A stretch of DNA of 27,485 bases from an uncultured Phocaeicola sp. (GCA_958434805.1 CAUBDX010000034.1:1-27485), one strand, 5' to 3'; counted from the first letter of the stretch, positions 1 to 7,434 are shown. A program made the numbers and translations. Notes: generated by a model from the letters alone, not told the origin.

Positions 1-14
1 AAAAAATAATTAGC

Positions 15-383
15 ATGGAAGAAAATAGTATAAGATTTGAAGATATTCCCAACGCTATAACGGGGGTACTGAAAAAGCTGTCATCATTAGAAGACAAGAT
101 TGATGGTATATATGAACTTGTTCAATCAGAAAAAGAAGAAACATGGTTTACGGTTGCTGAATTATGTGCTTATCTCCCAACACATCCGGTAGAGCATACC
201 ATATATTGCTGGACAAGCAATCGGGAAATACCGTTTCACAAGAGAGGCAAACGCATCATGTTCCTCAAATCTGAGATAGATGAATGGCTTCAAGGAACCA
301 AGGGCAAATCGAAGAACGAGATTCAAAGAGAAGCAGAGGAATATGTACTATCTACACAAAGAAAGAATAGACGGCTAATATAA
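15..383 (+). CDS. Helix-turn-helix (excisionase/MerR-type) DNA-binding protein
   Basis: A 122-residue protein with an acidic, probably coiled N-terminal third, then a winged-helix HTH_17-type domain at about residues 44-93. The motif runs WFTVAELCAYL ... IPFHKRGKRIMFLKSEIDEWL, the usual layout of Bacteroidetes excisionase-family proteins (recognition helix, wing, IDEWL end). The tail is rich in Lys/Arg. It stands 43 bp before a second HTH gene of the same family. In Bacteroidales ICEs such paired small HTH genes commonly sit between the integrase and the replication genes and act in excision control or transcription. That role is inferred here. The integrase of the element, if present, would lie left of the window. 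The start at 15 has only 14 bp of upstream sequence, so its promoter is not visible. Confidence 0.8.
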   Translation: MEENSIRFEDIPNAITGVLKKLSSLEDKIDGIYELVQSEKEETWFTVAELCAYLPTHPVEHTIYCWTSNREIPFHKRGKRIMFLKSEIDEWLQGTKGKSKNEIQREAEEYVLSTQRKNRRLI

Positions 384-426
384 CCGTGCTACTGTCTGTA
401 AACAATTTAATTAAGGTACGTGACAC

Positions 427-768
427 ATGAATGAAAGACATTTTAGACTCTATGAGCGAATTGTCGCAATAGAAGACAGTTTGGAGGCTTTGGGACCTAT
501 TGACAAACTAATAGAGCGAATCGAGGAATTGGAGAAGATGTTCAAGCAGACCAAAACCGTCTTGGGGTTTGACGAAGCATGTAAGTATATTGGTGTTTCT
601 GAAAGCCTGCTATACAAACTTACAGCCGCAAAAGAAGTTCCACACTATAAGCCAAGGGGAAAAATGCTGTATTTTAATAGAGAAGAAATCGACAAGTGGC
701 TGCTCCAAAACAAACAAGAGGTCATTGGAATGGTAACGAAAATAGAAATTGATAATCCGAAAGAATGA
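427..768 (+). CDS. Helix-turn-helix (excisionase-type) DNA-binding protein
   Basis: A 113-residue protein built like its upstream neighbour: a charged helical N-terminus (residues 5-40), then an HTH_17 domain at about 44-95 with VLGFDEACKYIGVSESLLYKL as the helix-turn-helix and PRGKMLYFNREEIDKWLL as the wing and closing helix. The family binds short DNA sites and in mobile elements is used as recombination directionality factor or regulator. The stop codon overlaps the start of the ATPase gene (ATGA, 4 nt), so the two are very probably translated as a unit. The two HTH proteins are different in sequence, so they may have different targets or act as a heterologous pair. The exact role is inferred. 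Confidence 0.8.
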   Translation: MNERHFRLYERIVAIEDSLEALGPIDKLIERIEELEKMFKQTKTVLGFDEACKYIGVSESLLYKLTAAKEVPHYKPRGKMLYFNREEIDKWLLQNKQEVIGMVTKIEIDNPKE

Positions 769-1877
769 AAATGGAAGAAAATAACAAACATGTACAGCCT
801 AACTCAAAAGAGGAAGGAGTACAGCGTCTCAATCGCATATTGAGCGAATCGTTGATAAAGGCAACAGATACTTATAAAACACCTCCTCAGATTATATGGG
901 TTGATAATTCCAGCATAGCCACATTGGGCAACTTCAGTGCTTCTACTGGTAAGGCAAAGGCGAAAAAGACCTTCAACGTGTCTGCCTTGGTAGCCGCTTC
1001 CCTCGCCAACGGCAAGGTACTGAACTATCGCGCCAGTCTGCCAGAGGGGAAACGCAAGATACTGTATGTAGATACGGAGCAGAGCCGCTATCACTGCCAT
1101 AATGTGCTGGAGCGCATCCTGAAGCTCGCTGGTCTACCTACAAGCATCGACAACGAGAACCTTGACTTTATCTGTCTGAGAGAGTACACGCCCTCCGTCA
1201 GGATAGAGGTCATAGACTATGCGCTTGCCCAAGACCAAAGCTATGGACTGGTCATCATCGACGGAATCAGAGACCTGCTTCTCGACATCAACAATGCGGG
1301 AGAATCGGTCGAGGTCATCAACAAGATGATGGAATGGTCATCAAAGTATGACCTGCACATCCATTGCGTATTGCATCAGAACAAGGGCGACAATAACGTG
1401 CGCGGGCATATCGGTACGGAGATGAACAACAAGGCAGAGACGGTGCTTGTCATCACCAAGAGCACCACCAATCCCGACATCAGCGAGGTGAAGGCGATGC
1501 ACATCCGTGAGAAGGAGTTCAAGCCGTTTGCCTTTACAGTCAATGAGGAAGGGTTGCCAGAGATTGTCGAGCACACGCCGGAGAAGGAAGAAGGTGACAA
1601 GCAACCGTCAAGGTTTACTTACCAAGACTTGACATCCGAACAGCATAACGAGGCGCTGACGGCTGCATTCAAGGAGAAACCTATCAAAGGATTCGATCGC
1701 ATGGTGGAGGAATTAACGCAAGCCTATGCAGACATTGGCTTTAAGCGTGGCAGAAGCGTCATCATCAAAATGCTGAAATACCTGATTAACGAGCAAAAGC
1801 TCATAGTGAAGCGGGATAATCATTACTATTTCGGATATACACCTGCCGAGATTGACCTGTTCCATGAAGAGGAATAA
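765..1877 (+). CDS. RepA-like RecA-fold ATPase (AAA_25 type), mobile-element replication/mobilization
   Basis: A 370-residue ATPase. The nucleotide-binding loop is degenerate: residues 55-69 read GNFSASTGKAKAKKT rather than a textbook GxxGxGKT, a form I recall from ATPases of Bacteroidetes mobile elements. Walker B is LVIID at 162-166, followed by a sensor-like stretch, HCVLHQNKGDNNVRGHIGTE, at about 200-219 that resembles the motif 3 region of RepA hexameric helicases. The C-terminal ~90 residues look like a small winged-helix domain. The start overlaps the preceding stop by 4 nt; a second ATG 6 nt downstream is possible. With the toprim primase that follows, this suggests a replication module of the element: helicase/loader plus primase. 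The helicase activity is inferred. Confidence 0.78.
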   Translation: MKMEENNKHVQPNSKEEGVQRLNRILSESLIKATDTYKTPPQIIWVDNSSIATLGNFSASTGKAKAKKTFNVSALVAASLANGKVLNYRASLPEGKRKILYVDTEQSRYHCHNVLERILKLAGLPTSIDNENLDFICLREYTPSVRIEVIDYALAQDQSYGLVIIDGIRDLLLDINNAGESVEVINKMMEWSSKYDLHIHCVLHQNKGDNNVRGHIGTEMNNKAETVLVITKSTTNPDISEVKAMHIREKEFKPFAFTVNEEGLPEIVEHTPEKEEGDKQPSRFTYQDLTSEQHNEALTAAFKEKPIKGFDRMVEELTQAYADIGFKRGRSVIIKMLKYLINEQKLIVKRDNHYYFGYTPAEIDLFHEEE

Positions 1878-1894
1878 AAACAGTTCAGAAACCA

Positions 1895-2036
1895 GTTTAG
1901 TTTACGTCCGTACCTATATATAAGAAATAAGGCCAAAGTAAACCGAAATCGGAGGCTGAATTGGGAAGCGGAAAAGTAGTTTAGCAAATGGTTTAGTTTA
2001 CGGGTGTGCCTATATAGGAGAAAGGGTAAAGTAAAC
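1895..2036 (+). repeat. Two-copy composite repeat in ATPase-primase gap; candidate origin or operator
   Basis: The 200-bp gap between the ATPase and primase genes holds two copies of a composite unit 96 bp apart. Each copy starts GTTTAGTTTACG (1895-1906 and 1991-2002), has CCTATATA exactly 18 bp further (1913-1920 and 2009-2016), and ends with AAAGTAAAC (1935-1943 and 2028-2036). GTTTAC at one end and GTAAAC at the other make each unit a dyad around an A+T-rich centre. A further AAAGTAAAA lies at 2051-2059. Paired dyads between a RepA-like ATPase and a primase are what one would expect of initiator binding sites, but an operator for the primase gene is equally possible. Confidence 0.6.
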
Positions 2037-2077
2037 TGTTTCCATGGACAAAGTAAAACCGAACAAATGAAAGTACA

Positions 2078-2977
2078 ATGAATATTGAACAATCGAAGAA
2101 ACTGAGCATTATAGACTTCTTAGACAAGGAGAATGTAACGCTGAAAAAGAAGAAGGGCAATGCCTACTGGTATCTGTCACCCTTCAGGGACGAGAAGACC
2201 GCATCGTTCAAGGTCAGCAAGAAGGAGAACCTGTGGTACGACTACGCCATTAAGGAGGGCGGTGACCTTGTGGAGCTGGTAAAGCGTATGTATAACAAAC
2301 AATCCGTTTCCGATGCCCTTGCCTACCTTGCGTCCAAGAGTATTGCCACTGTGGATAAGGCAATCGAGACCGCTATCGCAGCCAAGGAATACACGACAAC
2401 CAAGATGAACGATGTGAAGCTGCTCCCACTGAGCAACCATTCTCTGCTGTCCTATTTCAGTAGCCGACGGATAGACATCACCATTGGCAGGATGTATTGC
2501 AGGGAGATACACTACAAGGTTGAGCAAAAACATTACTATGGCATTGCCTTTGGCAATCTGAGTGAAGGACATGAGGTGCGCAATCCCTATTTCAAGGGCT
2601 GCATCGGGCATAAGGACATCACCCTGCTTGCCCATACGTTCAACGAGTGGCAAAACGGTTGTCTGGTCTTTGAGGGCTTCATGGACTTCCTTGCTTATAT
2701 GACCCTCGTTAAACAGCAAGACCGATGGTTTGTCGTTGAAAGCCCTTGCGACTATATGATACTGAACTCAGTCGCCAACCTCAAACAGGCATTGCATTAC
2801 CTTGACCGTTACACCCACATCCATTGCTTCCTCGACAACGACCAGGCAGGACGCAAGACGGTTGAGAGCATCAGCAATGTATTCGAGTACAGGGTGACGG
2901 ACGAGTCCTTCAGATATGCCGACTACAAGGATGTCAACGACTATCTGATGAGGAAGAAACGAACGGCATCTGAATGA
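2078..2977 (+). CDS. Toprim-domain primase with degenerate CHC2-type N-terminus
   Basis: A 299-residue protein. Residues 30-70 match the shape of a DnaG zinc-binding (CHC2) domain (LSPFRDEKTASFKV, then WYDYAIKEGGDLVEL), but the zinc-ligand cysteines are absent. The C-terminal half carries a toprim fold: the conserved glutamate in LVFEGFMDFLAY (E199) and the DxD pair in CFLDNDQAGR (D253/D255), then a YKDVNDYL end. Such short CHC2/toprim primases accompany RepA-like ATPases in Bacteroidetes mobilizable and conjugative elements and probably prime element or transferred-strand replication. Primase activity is inferred from family. The gene lies directly after the repeat-bearing gap and is followed by an independent promoter. 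No clear Shine-Dalgarno sequence is seen, which is normal in Bacteroidetes. Confidence 0.82.
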   Translation: MNIEQSKKLSIIDFLDKENVTLKKKKGNAYWYLSPFRDEKTASFKVSKKENLWYDYAIKEGGDLVELVKRMYNKQSVSDALAYLASKSIATVDKAIETAIAAKEYTTTKMNDVKLLPLSNHSLLSYFSSRRIDITIGRMYCREIHYKVEQKHYYGIAFGNLSEGHEVRNPYFKGCIGHKDITLLAHTFNEWQNGCLVFEGFMDFLAYMTLVKQQDRWFVVESPCDYMILNSVANLKQALHYLDRYTHIHCFLDNDQAGRKTVESISNVFEYRVTDESFRYADYKDVNDYLMRKKRTASE

Positions 2978-3070
2978 CATTATAAAGACGAAAACACCAT
3001 CATTTGATGCAAAAATGGCTCAAATGCATTGAAATTACATATCAAATCTGCACTTTTTCGCCCAAACATG

Positions 3071-3100
3071 CTTGATTCTCAATTATTATCCTTATTTTTG
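3071..3100 (+). promoter_or_regulatory. Bacteroides-type promoter for the AbiE-like/phosphoesterase unit
   Basis: TATTTTTG at 3093-3100 matches the Bacteroidetes -7 consensus TAnnTTTG perfectly, and CTTG at 3071-3074 lies 18 bp upstream as a near match to the -33 TTTG box. Transcription would start near 3107, downstream of the ATG at 3029 and 27 bp before the ATG at 3134. This decides the start of the next gene. Confidence 0.65.
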
Positions 3101-3133
3101 CATCGTTTTAATACATTATTAAAATGTAGCAGA

Positions 3134-4105
3134 ATGGAATTGAAAAAAGAAATAAGGATATTGGGCAGACGCTTTGAGGTGGAACCTCGTGCCAAGGAAA
3201 GCCTGAAAGGCATCACGGTTGGCGAGAAACTCTCATACCGTTTCTATGATGGCACATACCAAGGCACGCCCCTGCTGTTCGTTGAGCCCAAGAAGGGCAA
3301 TCCCTCTCCACGGACTTGCGCCATCACGGGCAAGCGGTTGACCGAAGCCCTGGGACTGCCTGCGGTGTTTATCCTTGCGCCCGGACCCACCTACGAGCGA
3401 CACAGACTGGCAGACAAAGGAGTCTTCTTTGTCATGTCCGAGGAATATGCCCATCTGCCAGGCATCATAGCATTGGAGAAGACAAGCAACAGGAAGATTG
3501 CCGAAGTATTGACCCCTGTGGCGCAATACATACTACTCTATCACCTACAGGTGGGCAGTATTGAAGGAATGTCGCCAAGGGATATTGCACCGTTGCTTCC
3601 ATATTCTTACGAAAGCGTCACGTTGGGTGTCACCTGTCTTGAAGATGTAGGACTGTGTCAAAAGATTCAGAACGGACAGCGCAGCAAGGTGGTACACTTC
3701 GAGTTGAAGGGCAAGGAACTGTGGGACAAGGCTCAGAACGTCTTGCTGTCACCTGTGGAGAACCGCATCTTTTGCGATGACATACGCTTGGATGCGGAAT
3801 ACCCCGTATGCGGCATCAATGCCCTGGCACATTATTCCATGCTTAATCGTGACCGGGAAGAGATGATAATGATGACAAGCAAGGAATATCGTGCCGTCAA
3901 GTCGGCTGATGTCATGGAGAATCCCAACATCTATGACGGCAACTATATCATAGAGGTATGGAAATACCCTGTTGTCAGCAAAATGGGCGACAAAAGCCAG
4001 TGGGTTGATCGCCTTTCCCTTGTCCTTTCGTTGAGAGATGATGATGATCCGAGAGTAGAAAAAGAAGTAGAACGAATAATCAGTGAACAGAAATGGAAGG
4101 ATTAG
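3134..4105 (+). CDS. AbiEi-like winged-helix protein, probable antitoxin/regulator of a type IV toxin-antitoxin pair
   Basis: The reading frame opens at 3029, but the consensus promoter lies inside that extension, so I take the ATG at 3134, giving 323 residues that begin MELKKEIRI. The N-terminal part is unfamiliar. The middle looks like a winged-helix segment (DIAPLLPYSYESVTLGVTCLEDVGLCQK followed by a basic wing). The C-terminal part (VCGINALAHYSML ... WKYPV ... RLSLVLSLRDDDDPRVEKEVERII) resembles proteins that precede AbiEii nucleotidyltransferases in type IV toxin-antitoxin systems. The next gene is such a nucleotidyltransferase and overlaps by 13 nt, which is the main support. In AbiE systems the AbiEi partner represses the operon and neutralises the toxin. 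Both roles are inferred here. A different transcriptional regulator would also fit. Confidence 0.55.
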   Translation: MELKKEIRILGRRFEVEPRAKESLKGITVGEKLSYRFYDGTYQGTPLLFVEPKKGNPSPRTCAITGKRLTEALGLPAVFILAPGPTYERHRLADKGVFFVMSEEYAHLPGIIALEKTSNRKIAEVLTPVAQYILLYHLQVGSIEGMSPRDIAPLLPYSYESVTLGVTCLEDVGLCQKIQNGQRSKVVHFELKGKELWDKAQNVLLSPVENRIFCDDIRLDAEYPVCGINALAHYSMLNRDREEMIMMTSKEYRAVKSADVMENPNIYDGNYIIEVWKYPVVSKMGDKSQWVDRLSLVLSLRDDDDPRVEKEVERIISEQKWKD

Positions 4106-4872
4106 TCAAGTTCCGTGAAGCATTTGCGGAATACTCAGAAAACTATGTGGTGATAGGCGGAGCAGCCTGTGACATCACCATGACCAATACCGTGGTGCGT
4201 CCACGCGCCACACACGACATCGACATGATAGTCATCGTAGAGAACATGACCGAGGCTTTCGCCAATCGCTTCTGGCAGTTTGTGCGGGAGGCTGGCTATC
4301 GACCTGAAAAGAGGAAACAGGAGGCTGGTGAGCCACCAAGGTATGAAATGTATCGTTTCCTTGATGGTAAAGACGGCTATCCCGAGATGATAGAACTGCT
4401 GTCACGCCACCCCGACGTGCTTGGAGAGCCAAAGGGATTTGTCATAGAACCTATCCCGACCGATGAAGATGTGTCGAGTCTTAGTGCCATCATCATGGAC
4501 GATGATTACTATCACTTTACTATCGCACACAGCCAACTGACTGATGGCATACGCCATGCCAATTCCGCTGCCTTGATAGCACTGAAGGCAAGAGCCTACC
4601 TAAATCTCATGGCAGACAAGCGGGACGGCAAGCATGTGAACACCAAAGACATCAAGAAGCACCGTTCGGACATCCTGAAAAATGTGGTCATAATGACTGA
4701 GGACAACATTGAGGCTCCTGCTTCAATAGTGGCATGTATAAGGGAGTTTGTCGCCTCCATCAGAGCCGACTGGTCAACTCTCGCAGAACCATTGTCAAAG
4801 TCACTCGGTCAAGACGAGGCATTTGTGACCGGACTGTTAGATCAACTGGATGAATTGTTTATAGAAGCATGA
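4093..4872 (+). CDS. AbiEii/AbiGii-like nucleotidyltransferase (candidate type IV toxin)
   Basis: A 259-residue protein with DNA-polymerase-beta-like nucleotidyltransferase signatures near the N-terminus: a hydrophobic strand leading into GG (residues 22-23, VVIGGAACDI) and a DxD metal pair in RATHDIDMIV (D42 and D44). A likely third basic/acidic block follows in the middle (SAALIALKARAYLNLM, then a Lys/Arg-rich stretch), as in AbiEii and minimal nucleotidyltransferase toxins. AbiEii relatives transfer nucleotides to target RNAs such as tRNA acceptor ends and stop growth. The gene overlaps the upstream AbiEi-like gene by 13 nt and the downstream phosphoesterase gene by 4 nt, so all three should be translationally coupled. 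Substrate and toxicity cannot be read from the sequence. Confidence 0.7.
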   Translation: MEGLVKFREAFAEYSENYVVIGGAACDITMTNTVVRPRATHDIDMIVIVENMTEAFANRFWQFVREAGYRPEKRKQEAGEPPRYEMYRFLDGKDGYPEMIELLSRHPDVLGEPKGFVIEPIPTDEDVSSLSAIIMDDDYYHFTIAHSQLTDGIRHANSAALIALKARAYLNLMADKRDGKHVNTKDIKKHRSDILKNVVIMTEDNIEAPASIVACIREFVASIRADWSTLAEPLSKSLGQDEAFVTGLLDQLDELFIEA

Positions 4873-5639
4873 CCAATATGAAGATACAATACGCATCCGA
4901 CCTGCATCTGGAGTTTGCCGACAATTGGCGGTATCTGAAAGCCCACCCCTTGGAGGTGACGGGCGACATACTGCTGCTTGCCGGCGACATCGGCTATCTC
5001 GGCGATGACAACTACTCCAAGCATCCCTTTTGGGACTGGGCATCGGAGAACTACAAGGAGGTGCATTGCTGCATGGGCAACCATGAGTTCTACAAATATT
5101 ATGATGTGGCGACACTGCCCGACGGCTATCTCTTGGAGGTACGTCCCAATGTATTCAGCCACTACAACGGTATTGCGAGGATTGGCGACACCGACATCAT
5201 CCTCTCCACCCTTTGGTCGAGGATTCCTTTGGAGGACGCTTACTTCACCGAGCAAGTGATAAGCGACTTCCGCCGTATATTATATAAAGGTGAGCTGATG
5301 ACCCATGCCCAATTCAATGCTGAGCATGAACGTTGCCTCACCTTTATCAAGGATGCAGTGGCATATTCGCAAGCAGCCCATAAGATTGTTGTCACCCATC
5401 ATGTACCATCGTTCCGTATGCTCCACCCAAAGTTTCAAGGCAGCAAGGCAAACGTGGCGTTCACCGTAGAGTTGGAGGACTATATCACCGATAGCGGCAT
5501 AGACTATTGGATATACGGACATTCGCACACCAACATCGATGCCAGGATAGGCAACACCCAATGCTTGTCCAACCAGTTGGGCTATGTTTTCTCTAACGAA
5601 CATCAGGACTTCTCCCATGGCAAGTACCTGACCATATAG
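4869..5639 (+). CDS. Calcineurin-like metallophosphoesterase
   Basis: A 256-residue protein with the full metallophosphoesterase motif set: D-x-H in ASDLHLEF (D11, H13), GD in LLAGDIGYL (D40), GNHE (N71, H72), a histidine in VTHHVPS, and GHSH in WIYGHSHTN near the C-terminus. All expected metal ligands are present, so an active two-metal phosphoesterase is likely. No signal peptide is seen, so it should be cytoplasmic. The start ATG overlaps the stop of the nucleotidyltransferase gene (ATGA); an in-frame ATG lies 9 nt further. A strong terminator follows 33 bp after the stop. Being the third gene of a promoter-to-terminator unit with an AbiE-like pair, it might act on the same RNA or nucleotide pool, but that is inference only. 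Confidence 0.85.
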   Translation: MTNMKIQYASDLHLEFADNWRYLKAHPLEVTGDILLLAGDIGYLGDDNYSKHPFWDWASENYKEVHCCMGNHEFYKYYDVATLPDGYLLEVRPNVFSHYNGIARIGDTDIILSTLWSRIPLEDAYFTEQVISDFRRILYKGELMTHAQFNAEHERCLTFIKDAVAYSQAAHKIVVTHHVPSFRMLHPKFQGSKANVAFTVELEDYITDSGIDYWIYGHSHTNIDARIGNTQCLSNQLGYVFSNEHQDFSHGKYLTI

Positions 5640-5671
5640 CCATCCACATTTTTTTCATCCACCCTCTTTAC

Positions 5672-5701
5672 AAGCTCTTCCCTATCGGAAGGGCTTTTTT
5701 T
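5672..5701 (+). terminator. Intrinsic terminator after the metallophosphoesterase gene
   Basis: Arms AAGCTCTTCC (5672-5681) and GGAAGGGCTT (5687-5696) pair over 10 bp with one G-U, with a 5-nt loop CTATC, followed by an uninterrupted T run to 5701. This closes the cargo unit and separates it from the transfer operon. Confidence 0.85.
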
Positions 5702-5711
5702 GTGCCTTTCG

Positions 5712-5853
5712 AGTTTGATTTTTGAGTATGATTGCGAGTGTAATCAAAATTAGAGTTAAGATTTGGCTCCGCGGAAAGTCATTTCGGTTTAAGATTGAAG
5801 AAAAGGTAGTTCCTTTGCATCGGCAATAAGCCAAACCATAGTAAAATCAAACT
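5712..5853 (+). promoter_or_regulatory. Transfer-operon promoter region with paired inverted AGTTTGATT arms
   Basis: This region precedes the first transfer gene. TTCCTTTG at 5810-5817 is a one-mismatch match to TAnnTTTG, and TTTA at 5788-5791 is a one-mismatch -33 box 18 bp upstream, so transcription would start near 5824. AGTTTGATT at 5712-5720 recurs inverted as AATCAAACT at 5845-5853, just before the start codon, and as AATCAAA at 5742-5748. The arms bracket the promoter and could be operator half-sites. The promoter is weaker by consensus than the one at 3071, which fits an operon needing activation. The regulator is unknown. Confidence 0.5.
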
Positions 5854-5860
5854 TGAAAAT

Positions 5861-6313
5861 ATGAAGTCATTTGTAATATTCGCCATTGTCGTGACCATAA
5901 TCTATGTCATCTACTATACGGTCATCATCGTGCAGGATCTGTACGGAAAGCCCAAGGACGAGAAGTCACAGGGCGAGTCGTTTGATGTCAGTGACATGAC
6001 CGACGAGGAAGAGTCGATAGCGGTCAGCGAGAGCGACGGTGGTTTCAGCGTAGGCGACAACCAATATGAGACAGCCTACGAGGAGAAGCAGCTTGCAGAG
6101 CCTACAGAGGAGGCAGCCGCCACTGCGGAAGAGAGCAAGCCTCATGTGCTTGAAAAGATACAAAGCGCAATCGAGAAGAAGATGGAGGAAGTGAATACCA
6201 CCTATTCCGACCCCATGTATTCGGAAGAATTGAACAACACCATCATCGCCCGCGGTCTTCGTCACAATGGACGTGACATGGTCAAGGTGGAATCACTCAA
6301 TAATGAGATATGA
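5861..6313 (+). CDS. TraD-like membrane-anchored conjugation protein
   Basis: A 150-residue protein with one N-terminal hydrophobic segment (residues 4-26, FVIFAIVVTIIYVIYYTVII), then a strongly acidic, low-complexity middle (many Glu, Asp and Ser, residues 40-100) and a more regular C-terminal part. It is the first gene of the transfer operon and directly precedes two traE-like genes, where Bacteroides conjugative transposons carry the short membrane protein TraD. The topology suggests an anchor in the inner membrane with an extended soluble tail. Sequence identity to a known TraD was not tested; the name rests on position, size and topology. It overlaps the next start by 4 nt (ATGA). Confidence 0.5.
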   Translation: MKSFVIFAIVVTIIYVIYYTVIIVQDLYGKPKDEKSQGESFDVSDMTDEEESIAVSESDGGFSVGDNQYETAYEEKQLAEPTEEAAATAEESKPHVLEKIQSAIEKKMEEVNTTYSDPMYSEELNNTIIARGLRHNGRDMVKVESLNNEI

Positions 6314-6642
6314 TGTCAAAAACAAGAAGTGCATTTCTATCATTATATGCCGCTTTAACCCCAGCTCTGGCCAGTGCTAAGTGTGGCAACGTGGACTACA
6401 GCTGGGGAGCGGACGCACTTGCGAGTGCCCATGACTATGCCGTGACGATGATGCTCTATATCGTTTATCTGTGCTATGCAGTGGCGGGCATCGTGGTCAT
6501 AGTCAGCGCCTTGCAGATATATATAAAGATGAATACGGGCGAAGAAGGAGTGCAGAAGAACATCATGATGCTGGTGGGAGCCTGCCTGTTCCTCATAGGA
6601 GCGACCATCGTCTTCCCCGCTTTCTTCGGTTATCAGATTTGA
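6310..6642 (+). CDS. DUF4134 / TraE-like small membrane protein (VirB2-like pilin candidate), copy 1
   Basis: A 110-residue protein with an N-terminal signal-like segment ending in ALASAKCGN and two further hydrophobic helices (about residues 40-66 and 84-108) around a short charged loop, KMNTGEEGVQKN. Two transmembrane helices with a basic/acidic loop and a signal peptide are the layout of DUF4134 TraE proteins and of VirB2-type pilins. A tandem paralogue follows at 6701. The start shares ATGA with the stop of the previous gene; a second ATG follows immediately. Presumably it is inserted in the inner membrane and may form the conjugation channel or pilus. Confidence 0.75.
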   Translation: MMSKTRSAFLSLYAALTPALASAKCGNVDYSWGADALASAHDYAVTMMLYIVYLCYAVAGIVVIVSALQIYIKMNTGEEGVQKNIMMLVGACLFLIGATIVFPAFFGYQI

Positions 6643-6700
6643 GATACAGGTGATACGAGATAAGATAACTCAAAGTGTAACAAATTAAAAGGTAAAAAGA

Positions 6701-7066
6701 ATGTTTGAAAGGATTAACAAGAAGGTGAAGGGATTCTTCTCTTCACAGCGCATGAAAACGCTCGCCCTGATGTTGCTTGTCGGCACCACCGCAGCAATGG
6801 CACAGAACGCAGCCGGCGACTACTCGGCAGGAACGACCGCGCTTACCACAGTGACGGAGGAGATTGCCAAGTATGTACCTATCGTGGTGAAGCTCTGCTA
6901 TGCCATTGCAGGTGTCGTTGCAATTGTCGGAGCCATAAGCGTTTACATCGCCATGAACAACGAGGAACAGGACGTGAAAAAGAAGATCATGATGGTCGTC
7001 GGCGCATGTATTTTCCTCATTGCAGCAGCCCAGGCACTGCCTCTGTTCTTCGGCATTGGAGGTTAA
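6701..7066 (+). CDS. traE: DUF4134 / TraE-like small membrane protein (VirB2-like pilin candidate), copy 2
   Basis: A 121-residue protein with a signal peptide (cleavage probably after AMAQ, about residue 35), then two hydrophobic helices around the loop YIAMNNEEQDVKKKIM. It aligns by eye with the upstream copy (CYA.AG.V.IV.A...Y..MN..E..V.K.IMM.VGAC.FLI), so the two are paralogues by tandem duplication. The family is DUF4134 (TraE of Bacteroides conjugative transposons), thought to correspond to the pilin/VirB2 position by order and topology. A 58-bp gap separates it from copy 1. Confidence 0.82.
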   Translation: MFERINKKVKGFFSSQRMKTLALMLLVGTTAAMAQNAAGDYSAGTTALTTVTEEIAKYVPIVVKLCYAIAGVVAIVGAISVYIAMNNEEQDVKKKIMMVVGACIFLIAAAQALPLFFGIGG

Positions 7067-7114
7067 ACGCAGCGTGAGATTGTGAGTATGTAGAACGTTA
7101 AAACACTGACAGTT

Positions 7115-7414
7115 ATGGCAGATACAAAGCAAGAGCGTTTTCCGGATTATCCCATTTTCAAGGGACTGCAACGTCCATTGGAGTTCTTCGGGTTGCAGGG
7201 ACGCTACATCTACTGGGCGGCAGCCACCGCAGGAGGAGCCGTTGCGGGTTTCATCCTCGGCTACTGCATCTTCGGTTTCGTGGCAGGACTCGTGCTGCTA
7301 GTCCTCGCCGTAGCTGTCGGTGGCGTTCTCATCGTCATGAAGCAGCGCAAGGGCTTGCACAGCAAGAAGAGTGACAACGGCATATTCATCTATGCCTATT
7401 CAAAGAAAGTGTAA
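7115..7414 (+). CDS. traF: DUF4133 / TraF-like conjugation protein (VirB3-like)
   Basis: A 99-residue protein beginning with a soluble stretch (FPDYPIFKGLQRPLEFFGLQGRYIYW), followed by two closely spaced hydrophobic helices at about residues 30-75 and a basic tail with KQRKGLHSKKSDNGIF. This is the DUF4133 pattern of TraF in Bacteroides conjugative transposons, equivalent in place and topology to VirB3. It sits between the traE-like genes and the VirB4-type ATPase gene, as in VirB2-VirB3-VirB4 order. Inner-membrane location is expected. Confidence 0.85.
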   Translation: MADTKQERFPDYPIFKGLQRPLEFFGLQGRYIYWAAATAGGAVAGFILGYCIFGFVAGLVLLVLAVAVGGVLIVMKQRKGLHSKKSDNGIFIYAYSKKV

Positions 7415-7434
7415 AACAAAAAAGAGAATCCATT

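Noticed and set aside
3029..3133. Upstream extension of the AbiEi-like gene to ATG 3029
   Set aside because: A perfect TAnnTTTG box at 3093-3100 lies inside it, and the extra residues look like translated leader rather than protein.
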